Of a stretch of 64,000 bases of DNA, positions 17,541-33,605 are shown in pieces. The stretch covers positions 620,001 through 684,000 of the forward strand of contig JAFHKR010000039.1 of the NCBI GenBank assembly GCA_017052515.1, in the 5' to 3' direction. The notes beneath the pieces are model-generated. The model searched no databases. It was not told the origin of the DNA and worked only from the letters and a program-made list of their open reading frames with translations. Source of the stretch: Fictibacillus nanhaiensis. Its GTDB lineage: Bacteria; Bacillota; Bacilli; Bacillales; Fictibacillaceae. The stretch's first letter is position 1, and every line of letters starts with the position of its first letter. Position numbers and translations under genes: made by a program.

Positions 17541-18011
17541 TTGTTTTATTATCTTGTAGCTTTGTTCATCTTGGTAATCGACCAAGTGACGAAGTGGCTA
17601 ATCGTAAAGAATATGGAATTAGGGCAATCTATTTCTGTTATTGATCAAGTATTCTACATAACCTCTCACCGAAACAGGGGAGCCGCTTTTGGTATTCTCC
17701 AAGATCAGCGATACTTTTTTATCATAATTACCGTTATTGTTGTGGGTGCAGTAGTTTATTACCTACAAAAACACGCACATGATACACTCCTGAAAACGGC
17801 GCTTGCTCTCGTATTAGGAGGAGCTATTGGTAATTTTATCGATCGTTTGCTTCGCGGAGAAGTTGTTGATTTTCTAAATGTTTACATCGGCAGCTATGAC
17901 TTCCCGATTTTTAATGTGGCTGACTCAGCACTCGTCGTAGGTGTTGGTTTGATTTTTATTCAAAGTTTTATGGAAAGCAAAAAGAAGGAGCCAGAAAATG
18001 AACAAATTTGA
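17541..18011 (+). CDS. lspA: Lipoprotein signal peptidase LspA
   Basis: Membrane aspartic protease that cleaves the signal peptide of diacylglyceryl-prolipoproteins. The TTG at 17541, after CGGAGGAG, gives 156 residues. An upstream in-frame ATG would add 37 unrelated residues across the promoter. Four transmembrane helices are visible, with [29 protein letters not shown] between the first two and the catalytic aspartates in [19 protein letters not shown] and FNVADSAL. Overlaps the next gene by 14 nt. Confidence 0.95.
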   Translation: MFYYLVALFILVIDQVTKWLIVKNMELGQSISVIDQVFYITSHRNRGAAFGILQDQRYFFIIITVIVVGAVVYYLQKHAHDTLLKTALALVLGGAIGNFIDRLLRGEVVDFLNVYIGSYDFPIFNVADSALVVGVGLIFIQSFMESKKKEPENEQI

Positions 18012-18912
18012 ATATACGGTAACTCCTGAACAAGCAGGAAACCGTATTGATAAAGTTTTATCTGATGTACAAGATGATTGGTCACGTTCACAGATTCAAA
18101 ACTGGATCAAAGATAAGATCGTATTGTTAGAAGGAAAACCCGTAAAGTCTAATTATAAATGTGTAGCTGGAGATGCCATCGAGATTGATATTCCAGAACC
18201 AGAAGTACTTGATGTTGTTCCAGAAGAGATGAATCTGGATATCGTATATGAAGATTCTGATGTGCTTGTGGTAAATAAGCCTCGTGGGATGGTCGTACAC
18301 CCCGCACCTGGCCATTACAGTGGAACACTTGTCAACGGACTAATGGCACACTGTAAAGACCTATCTGGAATCAATGGTGTACTTCGTCCAGGGATCGTCC
18401 ACCGTATTGATAAAGATACTTCTGGTTTATTAATGGTCGCAAAAAACGATAAGGCTCATGAATCACTTGTTGATCAGCTTAAAGCAAAAACAACAACTCG
18501 TGTTTATAAAGCAATCGTTCACGGAGTGATGCCACATGACCAAGGTACGATTGATGCACCGATTGGAAGAGACAAAAGTGATCGTCAAAAAATGACCGTA
18601 ACCGATGAGAACAGCCGAGATGCTGTTACACATTTTAATGTGATCAAACGCTTTACAAATTACACGTTTGTAGAATGTCAACTTGAAACAGGACGTACTC
18701 ACCAAATTCGTGTTCATATGAAATATATTGGATTCCCATTAGCCGGAGATCCGAAGTATGGCCCTTCAAAGACGCTGCAGATCGAAGGTCAAGCGCTTCA
18801 TGCGCAAACTTTAGGGTTTGATCATCCAACGACGGGTGAATATATGGAATTTGAGCGAGAAATCCCAGCGGATATGATGGAGCTATTAGATCTTTTAGAG
18901 AAAAGAAGTTGA
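17998..18912 (+). CDS. rluD: RluD-type ribosomal pseudouridine synthase (YlyB)
   Basis: RluA/RluD family pseudouridine synthase of 304 residues, expected to modify 23S rRNA. An S4 domain occupies about 12-75 ([33 protein letters not shown]). The catalytic domain has the aspartate motif [15 protein letters not shown] (about 138-152) and the C-terminal [12 protein letters not shown] block. It overlaps lspA, the same pair as lspA-ylyB in B. subtilis. The pyrR promoter -35 overlaps its stop codon. Exact target uridines cannot be read from the sequence. Confidence 0.92.
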   Translation: MNKFEYTVTPEQAGNRIDKVLSDVQDDWSRSQIQNWIKDKIVLLEGKPVKSNYKCVAGDAIEIDIPEPEVLDVVPEEMNLDIVYEDSDVLVVNKPRGMVVHPAPGHYSGTLVNGLMAHCKDLSGINGVLRPGIVHRIDKDTSGLLMVAKNDKAHESLVDQLKAKTTTRVYKAIVHGVMPHDQGTIDAPIGRDKSDRQKMTVTDENSRDAVTHFNVIKRFTNYTFVECQLETGRTHQIRVHMKYIGFPLAGDPKYGPSKTLQIEGQALHAQTLGFDHPTTGEYMEFEREIPADMMELLDLLEKRS

Positions 18913-18937
18913 CAAACGTTTAACGGTTTGTCATAAT
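18909..18937 (+). promoter_or_regulatory. pyr operon promoter
   Basis: TTGACA (18909-18914), 17-bp spacer, CATAAT (18932-18937). A dyad with perfect 7-bp arms GACAAAC (18911-18917) and GTTTGTC (18926-18932) spans the spacer and touches both hexamers. Confidence 0.8.
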
Positions 18938-18954
18938 CAATGTAACTTAAATAG

Positions 18955-19060
18955 TCCTTTAACTTTAGTCCCGTGAGGCTGAGAAGGAAACGTTATTCTT
19001 GAGAATTCTTGTTTAGGATTTCTCTATCCTCTCGTCATGTGACGGGAGGATTTTTTTTTT
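18955..19060 (+). promoter_or_regulatory. PyrR attenuator 1 (pyr leader)
   Basis: The PyrR-binding loop AGTCCCGTGAGGCT (18967-18980) is closed by TCCTT / AAGGA. The terminator ATCCTCTCGTCA / TGACGGGAGGAT (19026-19051, one mismatch) ends in a run of T. With UMP bound, PyrR stabilises the anti-antiterminator hairpin and transcription stops before pyrR. Confidence 0.9.
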
Positions 19061-19102
19061 GGAATTAACGGTTAAAGGCAACAAGTTTTAAAGGAGGGTT
19101 AG

Positions 19103-19648
<546 letters not shown>

Positions 19649-19649
19649 G

Positions 19650-19765
19650 TCCCTTTAAATTCAGTCCAGAGAGGCTGGCAAGGGAGGTATGAATCAAGTG
19701 ACACGATCCGTGTACACTTGTGCCTCCGCGGCCTCTTTTGCAAAAAGCAGAAGAGGTTTTTTTAT
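19650..19765 (+). promoter_or_regulatory. PyrR attenuator 2 (pyrR-pyrP)
   Basis: The PyrR loop AGTCCAGAGAGGCT (19663-19676) is enclosed by TCCCTT / AAGGGA. An extra 11-bp hairpin (CAAGTGACACG with CGTGT-A-CACTTG, 19695-19720) stands in the middle, flanked by GGAGG and CCTCC that could complete the antiterminator. The terminator CCTCTTTTGC / GCAGAAGAGG (19732-19756) ends in T. Confidence 0.88.
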
Positions 19766-19827
19766 TGCAAAGAGCTGAAAGTACCTTTGCAAAAAACTAT
19801 GTGTTATCAATCAGGAGGTCAATCGTT

Positions 19828-23459
<3,632 letters not shown>

Positions 23460-23463
<4 letters not shown>

Positions 23464-24557
23464 AACGCTACTTAATTTTAGAAGATGGAACGATTTTTAA
23501 CGGATTGGCTTTTGGTTCACAACGTGAATCTAGTGGAGAGGTAGTATTCACAACAAGTATGACAGGATATCAAGAAGTGATGACGGATCCCTCATATTGT
23601 GATCAGATTATCTGCTTCACGTATCCACTAGTAGGAAACTACGGAATCAACCGTTCAGATTATGAATCGATCTCTCCTGCAACGAGTGGAATCATTGTGA
23701 ATGAACATGCTGAGTTTCCAAACCATCATGAAGGCATGCAATCCCTAAGCAGCTGGCTGACAGCCAAAGATATTCCTGGTTTATATGGTATTGATACACG
23801 TAAACTTACAAGGAAAATCCGACAGCACGGAACGTTAAAAGGTAGAATGACAAATTCTATTGAAAATGCTGAAGAAATAATAAAGAACTTAAATGCCGAA
23901 GAGCGAATAACGGATCAAGTGACTAAAGTATCAACAAAAACACCTTATCACTTACCGAACAGCGGTCATCGAGTGGTAGTCGTAGATTTTGGGGTAAAAA
24001 GCGGAATGTTACGCGAGTTGTCTAAAAGATTGTGTGATGTGATCGTTGTTCCACACAACACATCTGCAGCAGATATTATCCGCCTTCAACCGGATGGTGT
24101 GCTCTTGAGCAACGGACCTGGAGATCCAAAAGATGTTCACTCAGCAATTACGATGATTCAAGAGCTTTTAAAAAATAACATCCCGATCTTAGGAATCTGC
24201 TTAGGTCATCAGCTGTTAGCTCTTGCTTGTGGTGGCGATACAGAAAAGCTGAAGTTTGGACACCGAGGATCGAACCATCCAGTAAAAGATCTTGAGACTG
24301 GAAAAATTGCGCTCACTTCTCAAAACCATGGTTATGCCGTAACAGAAGCATCTCTACAAAACTCAGAGCTCGTTCTAACACACAAAGCCGTTAACGATGG
24401 AACGGTGGAAGGATTGAAACATAAAGTAAAACCAGCGTTTTCGATTCAATATCATCCAGAAGCATCACCTGGACCACAAGACTCGAATCCGATCTTTGAT
24501 GACTTCATGAACATGATAAAAACAACGAAGAAAGAAGGTTTGATGCAATATGCCTAA
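23460..24557 (+). CDS. pyrAA: Carbamoyl phosphate synthase, small (glutaminase) subunit
   Basis: Class I glutamine amidotransferase subunit that feeds ammonia to the large subunit. The 365-residue protein has the CPSase small-chain domain (about 1-140) and a GATase domain with [10 protein letters not shown], the nucleophile cysteine in [13 protein letters not shown] (about 242-254) and the His/Glu pair in [11 protein letters not shown]. Starts on the last bases of pyrC and overlaps pyrAB by 8 nt. This is the pyrimidine-specific copy (carA type), judged by operon context. Confidence 0.96.
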
Positions 24558-27500
24558 ACGACATGACATCCGAAAAATTCTAGTGATTGGTTCTGGACCG
24601 ATCGTAATTGGACAAGCTGCAGAATTTGATTATGCAGGGACACAGGCTTGCCAAGCTTTAAAAGAAGAAGGATATGAAGTTGTACTCGTAAACTCTAATC
24701 CTGCGACGATCATGACAGACCCTAATATGGCAGATAAAGTGTATATCGAACCTTTAACTCTTGAGTTTGTATCTCGTATCATACGCCAAGAACGTCCAGA
24801 TGGACTGTTAGCTACATTAGGTGGACAGACAGGTCTGAATCTAGCGGTTGAACTTTTTAACTCAGGCGTTCTAGAAGAATACAACGTGGAACTATTAGGT
24901 ACGAAACTTCCTTCGATCCAACAAGCTGAAGACCGTGATTTATTTAGAGAATTGATGAGAGAGTTGAACGAGCCAGTTCCTGAGAGTGCAATCGTTCATA
25001 ACATGGATGAAGCAAGAGCATTCGTTAACGAGAACGGCTTTCCGGTAATCATCCGTCCTGCGTTTACGCTTGGTGGAACAGGCGGCGGAATCGTAACAAA
25101 TGAAGAAGAGTTCTTAGAGATCACACCATCTGGCTTACACGCGAGTCCTGTGGGACAAGTATTGATCGAAAAAAGTATCGCGGGATTCAAAGAAATTGAA
25201 TATGAAGTCATGAGAGATAAGAACGATACGGCCATCGTTGTATGTAACATGGAAAACATCGATCCGGTAGGAATTCATACAGGTGATTCCATCGTCGTAG
25301 CACCAAGCCAAACACTTACGGATAGAGACTATCAGCTTTTACGAAACGCCTCTTTAAGAATTATTAGAGCGCTAAAAATTGAAGGTGGTTGTAACGTACA
25401 GCTCGCTCTAGATCCCGAAAGCTCACAATATTATGTGATCGAAGTAAACCCGCGTGTTAGCCGTTCATCTGCTCTTGCGTCTAAAGCGACAGGATATCCG
25501 ATCGCGAAGCTAGCAGCAAAAATCGCAGTAGGCTACACACTCGATGAGATCAAAAACCCAGTGACGGGAACGACTTATGCATGTTTTGAGCCAGCACTAG
25601 ATTATATCGTTTCAAAGATTCCAAGATGGCCGTTTGATAAGTTTGAAGGAGCGAACCGTAAGCTTGGCACACAGATGAAAGCGACGGGAGAAGTTATGGC
25701 GATCGGACGTAACTTTGAAGAGTCCCTTTTAAAAGCGGTACGATCTCTTGAGATTTCGGCTTTCCACCTTGATGTGAAAGAGAATAACTTAACAGAATCT
25801 GCCGTTCAAGAAAAAATCTTGAGAGCAGATGATGAAAGGCTGTTCTACATCGCTGAAGCCTTAAGAATGGGAATTACGGTAGAACAGATACACGAATGGA
25901 CAAAGATTGACTATTTCTTCTTAGAAAAGCTTCACGGCATCATACTTTTAGAGAAACGGCTTAAAGAACGTAAAAAAGATCCAGTCATCTTAAAGAAAGC
26001 AAAAGAAAAAGGATTTAGTGACCGTTGGATTGCAGAAGCTTGGGAAATGGACGAGTATGATCTGTATCAGTTCCGATTGAACGAGAGAATCAAGCCAGTC
26101 TTCAAAATGGTAGATACGTGTGCTGCTGAGTTTGAGTCAGCTACACCTTATTATTACGGAACGTATGCAGAAGAAGATGAATCAATCATCACAGATAAAA
26201 AGAGTGTGGTCGTTCTAGGATCTGGTCCGATCAGAATCGGGCAAGGTATTGAGTTTGATTATGCGACCGTTCATACGGTATGGGCAATCCAAGAAGCAGG
26301 TTATGAAGCGATCATCATCAATAACAACCCAGAAACAGTTTCTACTGACTTTAGCATGTCAGACAAGCTCTATTTTGAACCGCTGACGGTAGAAGATGTT
26401 ATGCATGTGATCGATCATGAGAAGCCAGAAGGCGTTATCGTACAATTCGGTGGTCAAACAGCGATCAACTTATCAGAAGAGCTTGAAAGAAGAGGAATTA
26501 AAATCCTCGGTACATCACTAGACAGCATGGACTTAGCTGAAGACAGAGAGCGATTTGAACAAGTGATGAAACAACTAGAGATCCCGCAACCGGCTGGAAA
26601 AACGGCGTTCTCCGTTAAGGATGCCGTGACTATCGCGAATTCTATCGGATATCCTGTCCTCGTTCGTCCATCATACGTGCTTGGTGGAAGAGCAATGGAG
26701 ATCGTGTACCAAGAAAGCGAGCTTCTTCAGTATATGGAGAACGCAGCTAAAGTAAATCCTGATCACCCGGTATTAGTCGATCGATATCTTGAAGGAAAAG
26801 AGATCGAAGTAGATGCGATCTCAGACGGTAAAGATGTATTTATTCCTGGAATGATGGAGCATATTGAGCGTGCAGGTGTTCACTCTGGAGATTCAATCGC
26901 AGTCTATCCTCCTCAAACGCTGCCTGATGAGATCAAGCAGAAGATCATTGACAGAACGATTTCAATCGCTAAAGGTTTAAAGATCATCGGACTTTTAAAC
27001 ATCCAGTTCGTTTGGCACAAGAATGAAGTGTATGTACTTGAAGTGAATCCCCGCTCAAGCCGTACAGTACCATTTTTAAGTAAGATCACAGGTGTACCAA
27101 TGGCGAACGTCGCTACAAAAGTCATCCTAGGTGAGAATCTAGTTAGTCAAGGATACGAAACGGGTTATCAGAAAGAAGCAGATGAAGTTTCGGTCAAGGT
27201 TCCCGTATTCTCGTTCGCAAAACTGCGTCGAGTGGATACGTATTTAGGACCTGAGATGAAATCTACAGGTGAAGTGATGGGAAGAGATAAGAACCTTCAA
27301 AAAGCACTATACAAAGGCTTGATTGCTTCAGGTATGAAAATTCCAACACACGGAACGGTACTCTTTACAGTAGCAGACAAAGACAAAGAAGAAGCGCTAG
27401 AGATGGTGAAGAGATTTTACGAGATCGGTTATACGATTATGGCAACAGAAGGAACGGCAAACATCATTGAACAAGAAGGCATCCCTGTTGATGTTGTTGG

Positions 27501-27752
27501 CAAGATCGGATCTGAAGGAAGAAATCTCCTAGATGTAATCCGTAAAGGTGAAGCACAGTTTGTAGTAAACACATTAACAAAAGGAAAGATTCCGGCAAGA
27601 GACGGATTCCGCATTCGAAGAGAATGCGCAGAGAACGGAGTGGTATGTTTGACAAACTTAGATACGTCAGTCGCTCTATTAGAAGTACTCGAGTCTATCT
27701 CGTTCTCAGCACATGCACTTTCAGCATTCACTAAAAAAGATAAGGTGCTCGT

Positions 27753-27756
<4 letters not shown>
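24550..27756 (+). CDS. pyrAB: Carbamoyl phosphate synthase, large subunit
   Basis: Synthesises carbamoyl phosphate from bicarbonate, ammonia and two ATP. The 1068-residue protein has the expected duplicated structure: two CPSase/ATP-grasp halves (about 1-400 and 550-930), each with a GSGP(I)xIGQ start ([19 protein letters not shown] and [19 protein letters not shown]), an oligomerisation domain between them, and a C-terminal MGS-like allosteric domain (about 935-1068) where UMP and PRPP effectors bind in homologues. Overlaps pyrK by 4 nt. Longest gene in the window. Confidence 0.97.
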
Positions 27757-30165
<2,409 letters not shown>

Positions 30166-30794
30166 CATTGAGGCCGTAACTCTTTCACCAGAAAGTCCCT
30201 ACACATGGTCTTCTGGAATGAAATCTCCCATTTATTGCGATAACCGTTTGATTATTGCGTATCCTGAGATTCGTAAACAAGTTGCTGGGGAGCTTTCCGC
30301 GTTAATAGAGAAGCATTACCCAGAAGCTGATCTTATCGCCGGAACCGCAACAGCAGGTATACCTCATGCTGCTTTTGTAGCGGATCAGATGAATTTACCG
30401 ATGTGTTACGTACGATCGAGTGCCAAAGCTCATGGGAAAACGAACCAAATTGAAGGGTTAACGAATAAAAGCAAAAAGGCAGTAGTGGTTGAAGACCTGA
30501 TTTCAACCGGCAAAAGTTCGATTCAATCCGTAATTGCCCTTCGAGAAGCAGGGATCGAAGTGGTCGGTGTTGTAGCCATCTTCAGTTATGGTCTGAAAAA
30601 GGCAGATATAGCACTTGGTGAGTTGGATATTCCTTTTCAAACCGTAACAAATTTTAGTACATTAATAGAGGAAGCACAAGAAAGCGGAAAGATTAGTGAA
30701 CAAGGGCTTTCTTTATTAAAAGAATGGCAACAAGACCCAGAACATTGGGGAGCTGCCTCTTTTTCTAAATAGTGTTACGTAAGGAGAATACATT

Positions 30795-31463
30795 TTGAGA
30801 AAAATGAACGGTGAAGAATTTGATGAACTTGTTTCCTTTTTTGACAGCATGGCGAGAACGACTTGGCTGAAAAAAGTTCATGATCATCTAAAAGAAGTAA
30901 CAGGGTCATGGAGTGAAAAAGATGTTTTAGATGTTGGATGTGGAACAGGGAGATTGCTGTTACGTGGAGCTGAGGAAGCGAATAGACTAGTCGGAGTTGA
31001 TCTGTCATCAGAGATGGTCAAGGCTAGTATTCAGCAGTTCTTTTACCATGAGTTGAGTGGGAAAAGTGAGTTTATTGTTGCTGATGCAGAGAACCTTCCG
31101 TTTCAAGATCATTCGTTTCATCTTGCTCTATCAACTTGTGTGATGTTTCTATTACCGGATCCAGCTAAAGGAATCCATGAGGTTCATCGTGTTCTAAAAG
31201 ATGATGGTCATATCGTCATGTTGAATCCAAGCGGAAAAATGAGTCAAGAAAGCGCAGCTTCTTACGCAAAGGAGCATGACATTTCAGGGTTCGAACGAAC
31301 AGCCCTATTGAAATGGTCAAATGTGAGTACGAGAAGACATCGTTATTCAACAGATGAAATGACAGAATTACTTCACAACCTAAAATTTACTGAGGTTCAA
31401 CATTATGAAGTGTTAGGTGGCCTCGCCATTATCAGTAAAGCAAAAAAAACGCAGAACAGCTAA
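30795..31463 (+). CDS. Class I SAM-dependent methyltransferase, substrate unknown
   Basis: 222-residue Rossmann-fold methyltransferase with motif I VLDVGCGTGRLLL (about 45-57), an acidic end of strand 2 (LVGVDLSSEMV) and VADAENLPFQDHSF (about 95-108), a Methyltransf_11 pattern. Small-molecule methylation (quinone-, lipid- or metabolite-type) is the usual role, but no substrate can be named. Start is TTG after AAGGAGA, 22 nt downstream of pyrE with no terminator between, so it is probably co-transcribed with the pyr operon. In B. subtilis the cys operon follows pyrE instead. Confidence 0.8.
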   Translation: MRKMNGEEFDELVSFFDSMARTTWLKKVHDHLKEVTGSWSEKDVLDVGCGTGRLLLRGAEEANRLVGVDLSSEMVKASIQQFFYHELSGKSEFIVADAENLPFQDHSFHLALSTCVMFLLPDPAKGIHEVHRVLKDDGHIVMLNPSGKMSQESAASYAKEHDISGFERTALLKWSNVSTRRHRYSTDEMTELLHNLKFTEVQHYEVLGGLAIISKAKKTQNS

Positions 31464-31486
31464 AATTAAGCTGCTCTGCGTTTTTT
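31443..31486 (+). terminator. Terminator at the end of the pyr/methyltransferase unit
   Basis: AAAACGCAGAACAGCT pairs with AGCTGCTCTGCGTTTT (one mismatch) and is followed by T. The left arm overlaps the methyltransferase stop region. Confidence 0.88.
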
Positions 31487-31629
31487 AATTATTGCTTTCT
31501 GAAACGTGTTTTTATGGTCATAATCTACTTCTGATAGATGCAAAGGAGTTTCAGAGTATTTAAAACAGCACGGTTTAAATAACATCCTGTATTTAGACTT
31601 CAAATGTATTAAAATACTTCACTGAATAC

Positions 31630-31757
31630 TTGATTGGAGCGTAAGGTGCGAGACTCCTGGGGGATTAGCGGGACAGGTGAGACTCTTAATAGCGCATAGC
31701 GCTAAGAGGCTCACCGCACGCCCCCCGGAAAGCGAGCAACCTGAAGTGGAAATCAAC
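31630..31757 (-). repeat. Interspersed palindromic repeat, copy R5
   Basis: Minus-strand copy with plus-strand order TTGATTGGAG, GCGAGACTCCTGG, GCGGGACAGGTGAG, an apical hairpin of different sequence (CTCTTA / TAAGAG with AGCGC / GCGCT), GGCTCACCGC, CCCCGGAAAGCGAGC and GGAAATCAAC. The remaining gap (31487-31629 and 31758-31798) shows nothing else recognisable. Confidence 0.8.
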
Positions 31758-31798
31758 ACATTCAAAAACATCATTGCATACGGTTTTTCCAAAAAAGG

Positions 31799-33508
31799 CT
31801 ACTTTTTTAAACGGAAAACAAGATCTTCATCCGGCGTCACGAAAAGCGTCTGCTGATTGTCATAAATAACAAATCCAGGCTTTGCCCCGTTAGGCTTCTT
31901 CACATGTTTTACTAACGTGTAGTCAACTGGAACAGAACTCGAATTTTTGGCTTTACTGAAAAAACCTGCCAAAACAGCCGCTTCTTTAATAGCTGTTTCA
32001 CTGGGACTCGACGAACGGATCAAAACATGAGAACCTGGAATGTCCTTCGTATGAAGCCATGTCTCATTTGCTCTTGATAACTTAAAGGTCAGGTAGTCGT
32101 TCTGTTTGTTGTTCTTACCCACTAAGATTTCTGTACCATCAGTAGAAATGAACTTTTCAGGCTGAGGCGTCTTGTTTTGTTTTTTCTTGTTCTTACTTTG
32201 TCTATGTTTTAAATAACCACCTTCACCAAGCTCTTCTCTAATTTCTTCAACATCTTTCATGGATGCTGAATCCATCTGAACGATCAGACGCTCAAAATAG
32301 AGCAATTCATTTTTTGCCTTTTCGATCTGATCTTTAATAATAGAAACTGATTTTTTCAGTTTTCCATATTTTTTGAAGTAACTTTGCGCATTATCAGCAG
32401 GCGTTTTAAGAGGATCAAGCGTGATTTTTACAAGTGGTTGATCCTCAGTGAAGTAATCTTCTACCTCAACTTCTTTATCTCCCTTTTTCGCGAGATACAT
32501 ATAAGCTGTAAGAAGTTCTCCCTTTCGTTGATACTCCTCGGCATTATGCGTTTGTTGAAGTTCTTTCTCTAATTTTCCTATCTTTTTCTGTATCTTGTCA
32601 TATTCGTTCGATAGATATTTTTCAAGATCGTTTGCTTGCTGTTTGATTCGATCACGGTCGGCTTTCCCATAAAAATACCGATCTAGCATATGGCTGACCG
32701 TATCAAATGATCGGCTCTCACCCGTCACATGATGCAGTGGAAGAACTGAGAAATACTCTTTCTTATCGTTTATGATCATTTGAGGTTCATATGCTTGATC
32801 TGATAGTTGCTTCATCACACTGAAGAAGGCTTCCGCCACTTCGTTTTTAACGGAGAGTCCCGCTCTGTGCACGATTTCTTTAGCGATTAGAGGAGAGAAC
32901 CCGCTGAATCTGGATACGAGTTGTTTATCCAATTTTCCTTCGTTCCAAGAAATCTTAGAAACAAATTCATCGACGTTTGTCACTGTAAAAGGATCCGTTT
33001 TTTCTTGTGCAGGAGGCATGATGTACTCGAAACCTGGCAGGATGGTACGGTGTCGATTCTGAAAGCTGGGAATGTGCTTGATACTGTCAACAATCTTCTG
33101 TGATTTTTGGTCGACAAGAATAATGTTGCTATGTCTTCCCATGATTTCGATATAAAGTACCTTTGTCGTTTCGTCCCCGATCTCATCTCTATTTTTAACA
33201 GTGATCGTTATGATTCTCTCAAGATCAAGCTGTTCAATTTTTTCAATAAAAGCGCCTTCCAAATGCTTTCTAAGAAGCATACAGAACATAGGAGGAGTAT
33301 CTGGATTCTCATACGTATTTTCAGTGAGATGTACTCTTGCGAATGAAGGATTTGCAGATAATAAAAGTTTATGATTTTTTCCGTTCGCTCGGATCGTAAA
33401 TACAAGATCTGTCTTATGTGGTTGATAGACTTTGGAGATACGTCCTGAAGTAAGTATGTTTTGTAATTCAGTTGTTATGGCACGTGTCATTATTCCGTCA
33501 AAACTCAT
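31799..33508 (-). CDS. rqcH: Ribosome quality control protein RqcH (NFACT family, YloA)
   Basis: Bacterial Rqc2/NEMF homologue that binds stalled 50S-peptidyl-tRNA complexes and recruits tRNA-Ala to add C-terminal alanine tails, marking nascent chains for degradation. The 569-residue protein has NFACT-N (SFDGIMTRAITTEL ... GRISKVYQP), a helix-hairpin-helix part, a long coiled coil (about 280-430) and NFACT-R with LVGKNNKQNDYLTFK and TWLHTKDIPGSHVLIRS. Start at 33508 follows AGGTGACC; an upstream in-frame ATG at 33559 lies in the promoter zone. Older annotation calls it a fibronectin-binding protein. Confidence 0.93.
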   Translation of the reverse strand: MSFDGIMTRAITTELQNILTSGRISKVYQPHKTDLVFTIRANGKNHKLLLSANPSFARVHLTENTYENPDTPPMFCMLLRKHLEGAFIEKIEQLDLERIITITVKNRDEIGDETTKVLYIEIMGRHSNIILVDQKSQKIVDSIKHIPSFQNRHRTILPGFEYIMPPAQEKTDPFTVTNVDEFVSKISWNEGKLDKQLVSRFSGFSPLIAKEIVHRAGLSVKNEVAEAFFSVMKQLSDQAYEPQMIINDKKEYFSVLPLHHVTGESRSFDTVSHMLDRYFYGKADRDRIKQQANDLEKYLSNEYDKIQKKIGKLEKELQQTHNAEEYQRKGELLTAYMYLAKKGDKEVEVEDYFTEDQPLVKITLDPLKTPADNAQSYFKKYGKLKKSVSIIKDQIEKAKNELLYFERLIVQMDSASMKDVEEIREELGEGGYLKHRQSKNKKKQNKTPQPEKFISTDGTEILVGKNNKQNDYLTFKLSRANETWLHTKDIPGSHVLIRSSSPSETAIKEAAVLAGFFSKAKNSSSVPVDYTLVKHVKKPNGAKPGFVIYDNQQTLFVTPDEDLVFRLKK

Positions 33509-33537
33509 GTTATGGTCACCTCTTATTTCTGATTCAT

Positions 33538-33566
33538 AGTATAGCATTTTTGCGGACATGCCTGCA
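33538..33566 (-). promoter_or_regulatory. Candidate promoter for rqcH
   Basis: On the minus strand TATACT (33543-33538) is preceded by TGC, an extended -10, with a weak -35 about 17 bp further upstream. The 97-bp gap to the divergent ATPase gene leaves little room for more. Confidence 0.42.
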
Positions 33567-33605
33567 TATAAATGGTATTAACTAATCTTATCAGAGGTGG
33601 AAGCT

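Noticed and set aside
19720-19827. N-terminal extension of PyrP
   Set aside because: It overlaps the terminator of PyrR attenuator 2; the ATG at 19828 follows AGGAGGTC.
31758-31798. Terminator for rqcH
   Set aside because: Runs of A and T are present after the stop, but no GC-containing stem could be drawn.
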